A program made the translations under genes and the position numbers. 44,995 bases of DNA. It comes from Zelonia costaricensis (lineage: Eukaryota; Euglenozoa; Kinetoplastea; Trypanosomatida; Trypanosomatidae). Below are positions 38,587 to 44,995 of the stretch, piece after piece. Position 1 is the first letter of the stretch; every line of letters starts with the position of its first letter. The notes under the pieces are model-generated. The model was given only the letters and a program-made list of their open reading frames with translations. It did no database searches and was not told where the DNA came from. The DNA lies in assembly GCA_030849075.1 (NCBI GenBank), contig JASAOO010003347.1:1-44995 (forward strand), in the 5' to 3' direction.

Positions 38587-39051
38587 ATGCAGGGCGGTGG
38601 CAATAGCGGCGCGGCGGCGCGGCTGCAGAAGGAGCTGATGGAGGTGATGATGAGCGACGCCGAGGGCATCTCCGCCTACCCCGAGGACGACAACCTGTTT
38701 CGCTGGATCGGCAGCGTCGCCGGGGTGCCAAACACGCCGTACGAGGGCCTCGAGTACAGCCTCCTCCTCGTCTTCCCCGCCAATTACCCGTACGAGGCGC
38801 CCACGGTGACGTTCGTAACGCCGTGCTTCCACCCCAACGTGGACACGCGCGGCGCCATCTGCCTCGACATCCTGAAGGAGAAGTGGTCGGCGGTGTACTC
38901 CGTCAGCTCGATCCTCCTCTCCATCCAGAACCTGCTCAACCACCCCAACAACGAGTCCCCGCTGAACAATCACGCGGCGCAGATGTGGGGCGACACGGCG
39001 CAGTACACCGTTGCCGTGCGCGCCACCCACGGCGGAGCCCCGAGCTCTTAG
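38587..39051 (+). CDS. UBE2C: UBE2C-type ubiquitin-conjugating enzyme E2
   Basis: Transfers ubiquitin from E1 to substrates; in animals and fungi UBE2C (UbcH10) starts chains for the anaphase-promoting complex. The 154-residue protein aligns end to end with UBE2[23 protein letters not shown] (12-33) and the [10 protein letters not shown] strand, the [21 protein letters not shown] segment with HPN at 82-84, the catalytic Cys92 in [18 protein letters not shown], and [11 protein letters not shown] near the C-terminus. The N-terminus before the first helix is about 15 residues shorter than in human UBE2C, so the extension that regulates it in animals is missing. The start is the first ATG; an upstream TTG in frame is not used. 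It lies next to the UEV gene. Confidence 0.9.
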   Translation: MQGGGNSGAAARLQKELMEVMMSDAEGISAYPEDDNLFRWIGSVAGVPNTPYEGLEYSLLLVFPANYPYEAPTVTFVTPCFHPNVDTRGAICLDILKEKWSAVYSVSSILLSIQNLLNHPNNESPLNNHAAQMWGDTAQYTVAVRATHGGAPSS

Positions 39052-40713
39052 AGGGCGTCCTTCCGCTCAAGTCTCTTCTGCAAGAGAGGTGAGGGGGTGT
39101 GGGTGCGTGCTGGGGGTGTGCTGGGGGTGGGGGGTGGGGGGGGGGTCGGGGCGGCACGAGAGAGTGCCTGGGCTGCTCCTCGTCTCTCTTTCATCCATAG
39201 CGCTGCTGCCTCCCCCCCCCCGTCACTGCAATCGCGACAGCACGCCGCACGGCATGCGAGCATAGAGGCATCACCCTCCCCCCACACACCCCACCACTCC
39301 ACACTGCCACAGAGTGCGAGTGCGCGCACGGGAGAGGGGTGGGGGGTGGGCTGATGCGTGTACGTTGCCACTTTTGCTTCACTTTGTGTACTTGCTTCTT
39401 TCCTCTTGTGCAGGCGGGTGCGACAGAGGTCGGGGTAGGGTTTGGGACGGGGAAGGGAGGCGCTCTCGGGGGGGCCGAGGGGCGCTGCATGGCTCCACCC
39501 TTCCCCCCTTCCACCCGCCGCAACCCACCTGGGCAGCTGTCCCTCCCGTCTTCTTCACCTCCGCTTCACCGACCCACCTGCCAGAGCCGCAGAGCAGTGC
39601 GCAGCTTTATTCGTAGGAGAAGACAGGAGGGGTGGTGAGAGTACGTGTCGGCTCTGTGCACTTCGCCGTGAAAGACTTGCACCGCACTGCAGTCGAGCTC
39701 GCTATACTGCACCCTCGTCGACTCGCTCACGTGGCGTGACGCGGTCTTGACCTCACACCTTGCCCGCTCTCTGCCGATGTCCTGGTCACCTTCTCGTCGC
39801 CCCTTCCCTCCCTTTCCCTCCTTGTCATCTCCCGGTGTCTTGCGCTTGTCGCCCTGCAGGTGTGCACACATCGGCTGCCCCTCCTGCTCCCCTCCCCATC
39901 CCTCCCCTCGCTTTGCGTTCACCGCCGTCTCCTGCGCCGTCCTCTCCACACCGCCGCGGTTGCCTTCGGTCACACGTCCGAGGCCCTGGAACTGTTTCTC
40001 AGCACGGCTGCAGCCCCCGTTCCGCCCTCCTCACCCACTTCGGTGTACTGTCCTCTTGCACACGTCACCTGCTTCGCCCACTCCTCACAAGCTTGCATGC
40101 GTGTGGCGCGTGCAAGGTGCTGCGCCGGTCGACTGCTCCCTCCCTCTTCCACTGCGCACGCGTGTGTGTGGAGTGTGTGGCCGTGTGGTGCTACCTCGCT
40201 TCTCTCTTCTCTTATTCGCCCCCGGCGCTGCTCCAGTTTTGAGACGACTGCCCTCGTCGTGGCGTTGTCGCGTGCACCGGAGCCGCTGTCCGACTTGTAG
40301 TGGTGTGAATGTGTGCGTGGGTGTACCGGTGTGAGTTTGCGTTCACCACCGCCCCCCCCCCCTTGTCGCTGAGCGTCCTTTCCCATATCCGTGATCAAGC
40401 GAGGCCCGAGTGCTCCCCTCCTTCCGCTTCTCTCTCGTAGCGGGTACACAAGAGAGAAGAACTGAATCAGCTGCCGATCAGCACACACACACACAGAAGG
40501 CAAACGGGTGAGCGCCACGGTAGAGGCACTCACCTCGTGTGCACGCGTGTCTAGTCGCCTCCTTCGCAGAGAAACAGAAGAACAAGGCTCGGCGCACGGG
40601 AAGCGCGGGGCTGGAAAGATCGCCTCCGTGTTGTGGTTCACCAGCTCGCCGACAGCGGTGTCCCTCCCCCTCCCTCCCTCCCTCCCTCCCTCCCTCCCTT
40701 CCCCCGTGGCACC
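39052..40713 (+). other. Intergenic region between the E2 gene and the MUN-like gene
   Basis: About 1.7 kb with no convincing gene. G-rich after the stop (39090-39150), C runs near 39211-39219 and 40352-40363, and a (TCCC)n repeat at about 40667-40702 immediately before the next ATG. No AG occurs between that repeat and the ATG, so any splice acceptor must be upstream of the repeat (for example AG 40642-40643 or 40653-40654), putting the repeat in the leader. Confidence 0.55.
40667..40702 (+). repeat. (TCCC)n tetranucleotide repeat in the predicted 5' leader
   Basis: About eight CCCT/TCCC units end 11 bases before the ATG at 40714. The length is likely to vary between strains. Confidence 0.8.
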
Positions 40714-43700
40714 ATGCAGGCGGAGCGTGATGCGCTGCTGCTCTACGCGCTGCGGCACCCGCCGCCAAACGTCTCGCTGAAGCTGCCCGACGGCGTCGCC
40801 TCGCTTGACCGCATCGACCTCAGCAGCTGCCCCAGCCCGATCCCCCTCTACACCGAAGCGGAACGGGCGGTGCGCCATGCAAAGGGGAAGAAGCCGCCGC
40901 CGTTCGTGGTGGACATGTCCGCCTGCCCCGCCATCATCGGGGGCAGCAGCGGCGGTGTGCAGCGCCGCGGCGGTGGCGGCACGAGCGCAGCCGGGCCGTC
41001 CGCGGGCGACAAGAAGGCCCCACGGTCCTCCGGCGCCACGAGCGACGCCAGCCCACCCACGCGCACCCCAACCGCCACCCCCGCTTCTCCTCCACCGCCT
41101 CCGCAGTCGACCGGACGGCGAGCGGACAGCGAGGTTCCGCCCCTGGTGGCACTGGAGCACAGCGCACCACATTCGGCCACTCCGAACAACTCGAGCACCG
41201 ATGCCCCCAACGCGAGCACCACCGTGGTGTCCGCGGCACCAGACGCGGACAGCAGGGGCCTCTTCGGGCACCTCGTCAGCGCCTTCCGCGGCCGCTTCGG
41301 CGGCGGCGACGACGCGGGCGGCGGCCACGTGCGCCGCGGCTCGTCACGCCCCGCCACGGCCCCCGCCTCCGCGCCCGCGCCGTCGAAACCCGCGGAAGCG
41401 GGCTCTGGCGGCGCCAAGGCTGGCACCGGCCTCCTCGCCGCCGTCTGGAACCCGCTGTCCTCGACCCTCCAAAGCGCGCGGCAGGCGGGCCGTGCGAAGA
41501 GTCTGCCCGGTGCGGCGAAGAGGGACTTCGAGACACTCGACGGGGCGCGATGCACGGAGCAGGTGCGGCTCCCGCTCTGCGGCACGACACAGGGCTCCAT
41601 CTCGGCGAACATCGCCACACAGTTCGGCCCCGTCTTGGACGCCGTCGCGCAGGAGCGGCAGCGGCGCGAGGAGTCCACGGTGCCCGCCCTCACCTTCCCC
41701 AGCGCGCCGCACATCCAGCTGTGCGAGGTGGTGGACAGCGCCCCCCTGGCCCCCTTCCTGGACGCCCTGCCAACCTTCGCCTACGACACGCTCCTCCTGG
41801 CCACCGGGGTGCTGCTGACGCGGCGGCACGACAAGTACGAGCGCGAGCTTCGCGAGGTGTACCGCCAGGTCTTCAACATCACAGACGAGCAGCACATCCG
41901 CGCCGTCGCCAACATGACGCCGCCGGCGCTGAAGCGGCCGCTGGACGACGACGACGCCGTGGCGCGGCAGGAGCGGCAGCGCTCCGTCACCGAGCTGCGC
42001 CCCGACGTGGCCACCTTCCGCCTGCTGAGCGAGAACTCCACCGACGAGGAGTTCGTCGGTCGCATAGAGGCGATCCTCAGCGTCATCGCGCACTACCCCG
42101 ATGTCCCCGGGGACACCCACGTCCCTTTCGCGATTCGAGCCATGCTCTTCGCGGCCTGCCTCATCCCGCTCTACCAGCTCCACCTCAGCACCCTCAGCCC
42201 GATCTACAGCGAGCACAGCGTGGAGCACTGCCTGGCGGCGCTGCGCGAGCGTCTTGGCATCCTGCCGCAGACGGAGCACTACTGCCACCTGCACGCCCAG
42301 CTGATGGCCAACGACCAGTGCGACAGCGTGGAGGCACAGGCCGTCTTCCTGAAGGACGTGGCCCGCTCCGTCAGCTACCTCGCCGCCCCCGACCTCTCTG
42401 ACGCGCAGCTGACGCCGCCGGTGAAGTACGCCTACTACGTGCTGCAGGAGACCTTCTGCCTGGCTGCCGTGCCGATGCCGTGGCTGGACGCGAGCTTCTC
42501 GGACGACATGCAGCGCAGCGCAACGGCCGCGTTCATCGAGACGTGCCTCGCCCTGCCGCCGTGCATGCTCAGCGCGATGGTGCTGGTGGACGACGTGCCG
42601 GTGTTGCCGCCCACCTCCACTGCCGAAGACATCCTGCTGGCCTTCATGGAGGTCTTCGTGAACTCCGGCGTCTTCCGCAGCTTTGCGGAGCTCCTGAACG
42701 ACACGGCGGACGTGCACAGCATTGCCGCCGCCTCGCTCTTCCAGCGCGTGAGCAGCGAGCTCGACGCGAAGCAGCGGGCGTACTGCCACATGCTGGTGCG
42801 CAGCTTCCCACTGGCGACAATGCTGATCGTGAGCGGACGTCTGCGCATTGGCGCCTACATGCTGCTCAAGCGTCACTGGGAGGGGGCCTACCCCGGGCCC
42901 TCCAAGGAGGTGCCGAAGGACTACAAGTCCGCTCTGGAGGCGTACCTCGACTACCTGCTGGACGGCTGCGGTGGCGAGCGGCGCACCAGCCAGAGCGAGC
43001 CTCTGTGCCAGATGCTGATGCGCGTGTCGCGGCGCTACCTCGCCCCCCTCGACACCCTCGCCGCGTACGACGAAGCTGCCCACGAGCAGTTCGCGGAGCG
43101 GCTCATGGGCGAGCTGACGCTGCAGTGGTCCGACTCGCTGGAGCACGCCGCGAGCCCCTCTGGCGATGTCGCACGCTTCCTGCGCACCGTCCTCGGCGCC
43201 GCGCGTCCGCCGCCGCTCGGGGGCGACCCGGCGGCGCTGCAGCACGCCCGCCTGTGCTGCTGCATGAAGGTGATGATCTCGCTCGCGGCCAAGTGCCTCG
43301 AGGGGTACCCGCGGCTGACCCCACCGCTGTCCAGCAGCAGGGTGCCGATGCTCGCAGCGGAATGCCAGCGGGTGCGGTCGGCATGCGCAGGGCTACGCGG
43401 GAACGTGACGCTGCTGCCCGGCGGCGTGCATCGGCTGCACACCATCGTGTGCATGCTGAAGGGCTTTCGTGAGTTCGTGGCGCGCTCGCACCGGCAGTAC
43501 GAGCTGGTGCGCCGCGTCACCGGCGCCCCGGCCGTGCCGATGGACGAGATCAACGACAAGGTGCTGCACAAGCTGCACAGCGTCGTGACACAGGTGTGCG
43601 ATAGCCTCAGCATGTACGTCCTCACTCAGGACCGCGTCTTCGACCTTGTCTCCAAGTACATGAAGCTGGACACGAAGCAGTACCAGGCGATGAAGCGGAG

Positions 43701-44325
43701 CGCGGGGAAGTCGAAGGAGTTCGCGATGCCGCGGCTGTACCCCGCCGTCACGATGCAGCGCATCCTGGGCGAGGTGCGCGTGGCCTTCGACCACGTGTGC
43801 GAGAGCATCGCGTTTGAGCCGGCGCTGCGCCAGCTGCACTACCGCCTCGGCCACAACTTCGTCGCCTGCCTCTTCGCGCTGTACGTGGATGGCGTGGACG
43901 TGTTCCTGAGCCCCGCTGACGCCCCGCTGATCCTTGCCGACCTCGACCTCGTGCGCGTCTTCTTCTTTGAGGTGAGCTACGACGAGCTCGAGGTGCTGCT
44001 GGACGACGACAGCGATGGCTTCCCGTGCAGCATGGGCGCCGCTACCGGTGTCGGCGGCGGTGGGGCGCGCAACGCGGCGCCGGTGTTGTGCGTATCGGGG
44101 GCCGAGCTCCTGGACAAGCTGTACGGCGTGGTGCAGTACGTGATGTCCAAGTCGTCGTCGGAGCTGACGGACGGTGGGGTGGGGGTCCCGCCGCTGCACA
44201 CGCTGCCGGAGAGCTCGGACGACTCGCCGTGGTGTCAGTATGTGGTGCGCCGCGTGCTGCAGCACCGCAAGGACTTCAAGAGTAGCGCGTGGAAGAGCTA
44301 CAAGAAGCGGATGTTGTCCGCGTAG
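40714..44325 (+). CDS. Large helical protein with MUN/DUF810-like C-terminus, 1203 residues
   Basis: The N-terminal 45 residues look folded (ERDALLLYALRHPPPNVSLKLPDG); residues about 65-250 are Ser/Ala/Pro/Gly-rich and disordered. From about 280 to the end the protein is helical. At about 1052-1086 LFALYVDGVDVFLSPADAPLILADLDLVRVFFF resembles the C-terminal motif of plant PATROL1-type DUF810 proteins and Munc13 MUN domains, in which a Gly-x-x-x-x-Phe turn and an Asp-Ala segment precede a leucine-rich helix. MUN domains help assemble SNARE complexes at target membranes; the CATCHR tethers (including VPS50) have a related helical-rod fold. There is no C1 or C2 domain. The start is the first ATG after the TCCC repeat. 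The family assignment is a recalled similarity and could be wrong, but coding status is clear. Confidence 0.5.
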   Translation: MQAERDALLLYALRHPPPNVSLKLPDGVASLDRIDLSSCPSPIPLYTEAERAVRHAKGKKPPPFVVDMSACPAIIGGSSGGVQRRGGGGTSAAGPSAGDKKAPRSSGATSDASPPTRTPTATPASPPPPPQSTGRRADSEVPPLVALEHSAPHSATPNNSSTDAPNASTTVVSAAPDADSRGLFGHLVSAFRGRFGGGDDAGGGHVRRGSSRPATAPASAPAPSKPAEAGSGGAKAGTGLLAAVWNPLSSTLQSARQAGRAKSLPGAAKRDFETLDGARCTEQVRLPLCGTTQGSISANIATQFGPVLDAVAQERQRREESTVPALTFPSAPHIQLCEVVDSAPLAPFLDALPTFAYDTLLLATGVLLTRRHDKYERELREVYRQVFNITDEQHIRAVANMTPPALKRPLDDDDAVARQERQRSVTELRPDVATFRLLSENSTDEEFVGRIEAILSVIAHYPDVPGDTHVPFAIRAMLFAACLIPLYQLHLSTLSPIYSEHSVEHCLAALRERLGILPQTEHYCHLHAQLMANDQCDSVEAQAVFLKDVARSVSYLAAPDLSDAQLTPPVKYAYYVLQETFCLAAVPMPWLDASFSDDMQRSATAAFIETCLALPPCMLSAMVLVDDVPVLPPTSTAEDILLAFMEVFVNSGVFRSFAELLNDTADVHSIAAASLFQRVSSELDAKQRAYCHMLVRSFPLATMLIVSGRLRIGAYMLLKRHWEGAYPGPSKEVPKDYKSALEAYLDYLLDGCGGERRTSQSEPLCQMLMRVSRRYLAPLDTLAAYDEAAHEQFAERLMGELTLQWSDSLEHAASPSGDVARFLRTVLGAARPPPLGGDPAALQHARLCCCMKVMISLAAKCLEGYPRLTPPLSSSRVPMLAAECQRVRSACAGLRGNVTLLPGGVHRLHTIVCMLKGFREFVARSHRQYELVRRVTGAPAVPMDEINDKVLHKLHSVVTQVCDSLSMYVLTQDRVFDLVSKYMKLDTKQYQAMKRSAGKSKEFAMPRLYPAVTMQRILGEVRVAFDHVCESIAFEPALRQLHYRLGHNFVACLFALYVDGVDVFLSPADAPLILADLDLVRVFFFEVSYDELEVLLDDDSDGFPCSMGAATGVGGGGARNAAPVLCVSGAELLDKLYGVVQYVMSKSSSELTDGGVGVPPLHTLPESSDDSPWCQYVVRRVLQHRKDFKSSAWKSYKKRMLSA

Positions 44326-44840
44326 TCGCGCGTGTGGCGCACAGCCGCGACGTTGCGGCGGCCGCTTTGCACCGGGTTGGACGCCAGCCGCTGCTGTTTG
44401 ACGTGTGTCTACCCCCCCCTCCCTCTCCCTCCGGTCGCTCTCTCTGTATGGCTGCGCATCGACGTGTTGATTGCTTATGTGTGTGTGTGTGTGTGTGTTT
44501 GTGTGTGGTGGTGCTCTCTGCCCCCCCCCCCCCGTGCAGTGGCCGTGTATCCTTCCTTCCTCTTCGCTCATGAATGCGTCAGTCGCACCCTCCGCTGCCG
44601 CGGCTACGTTGCGTCTTGCGCCACCTCTCGATCGCTGCGGATCGTCCCTTCGCTGCTCTCTGATGGAGCCCTCCGTTTTCGGTCTTTACTCCTTCGTGTG
44701 TGTGTGTGTGTGTGTGTACGTGTACGTGCGGGGACATGTGCCTCGTGTAGCAGTCACCGCCGTCATGTTTCACCTACGCCACCGCGCGTGGATGCGATGC
44801 CGCAACGATCGCGTCGTCTTGAAGCTGCTGTGCAAGCCAG

Positions 44841-44894
<54 letters not shown>

Positions 44895-44995
44895 CAAACA
44901 GACGCACAGAGACGACACAGCGAAACTCAAGCGTGAAGCGCGCACTGCGTGCTCCCACTTTGCATCCGGTGAATGCTGTGGTAGGCCCCCTCAAG
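44326..44995 (+). other. 3' UTR of the last gene and start of the next intergenic region
   Basis: No gene seen before the window ends. TG tracts lie at about 44478-44508 and 44695-44719, a run of 13-14 C at 44520-44533, and a long (AC)n tract at 44841-44892. The TG-then-AC order suggests another + strand gene beyond the right edge. Confidence 0.55.
44841..44892 (+). repeat. (AC)n microsatellite near the right edge
   Basis: The longest AC tract in the window, about 25 units with one late interruption. Confidence 0.88.

Noticed and set aside
41344..43245. Open frame of 633 codons on the - strand opposite the MUN-like gene
   Set aside because: A compositional mirror of the + strand gene with no recognisable domain.
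1..44995. tRNA, rRNA, snRNA or CRISPR features
   Set aside because: Reading both strands I saw no cloverleaf, rRNA-like segment or spaced direct repeats beyond the microsatellites and the L41 array. A tRNAscan and Rfam run would settle small RNAs, including C/D snoRNAs, which I cannot exclude by eye.

Overview
The window looks like nuclear DNA of a trypanosomatid of the Leishmania type (subfamily Leishmaniinae). Reasons: it is GC-rich; every convincing gene lies on the + strand with no strand switch and no interrupted coding region; the genes are separated by long UTR-like spacers with pyrimidine tracts followed by AG (candidate trans-splice acceptors), (TG)n and (AC)n tracts and long C or G runs; and the proteins include a Leishmania-type adenine aminohydrolase and the 34-residue form of ribosomal protein L41. 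I read it as an internal piece of one directional, polycistronically transcribed gene cluster. The species cannot be fixed from the sequence alone.

Layout, left to right: the last codons of an unidentified gene (2-70); adenine aminohydrolase (2132-3223); a membrane-anchored short-chain dehydrogenase (5020-6435); a 1060-residue protein of unknown function (7201-10383); ribosomal protein uL11/L12 (11087-11581); a tandem array of four eL41 genes (12268-14641); a small PPR protein (15433-16173); a single-pass membrane protein (16994-17788); a 1438-residue coiled-coil protein (18505-22821); a VPS50/syndetin-like tether subunit (23563-26607); a glycerophosphodiester phosphodiesterase (27788-28792); two small proteins with predicted N-myristoylation signals (29951-30463 and 31893-32294); a 4.5 kb stretch with no convincing gene; a catalytically dead E2-like protein resembling AKTIP/FTS (36839-37795); a UBE2C-type ubiquitin-conjugating enzyme (38587-39051); and a 1203-residue protein whose C-terminus resembles the MUN/DUF810 family (40714-44325).

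The genes do not form a single pathway, which is normal for trypanosomatid clusters. They do group by theme: translation (uL11, four eL41), organelle RNA (PPR), endosomal tethering and vesicle traffic (VPS50, possible MUN-domain protein, possible AKTIP/FTS homologue), and ubiquitin or cell cycle (UBE2C). I see no mobile element, CRISPR array, tRNA or rRNA gene. The most interesting items are the AKTIP-like pseudo-E2 next to an active E2, the possible MUN-domain protein, the eL41 array with its 9-residue extension, the neighbouring pair of predicted myristoylated proteins, and the way (TG)n and (AC)n tracts often bracket the sites where pre-mRNA would be processed.
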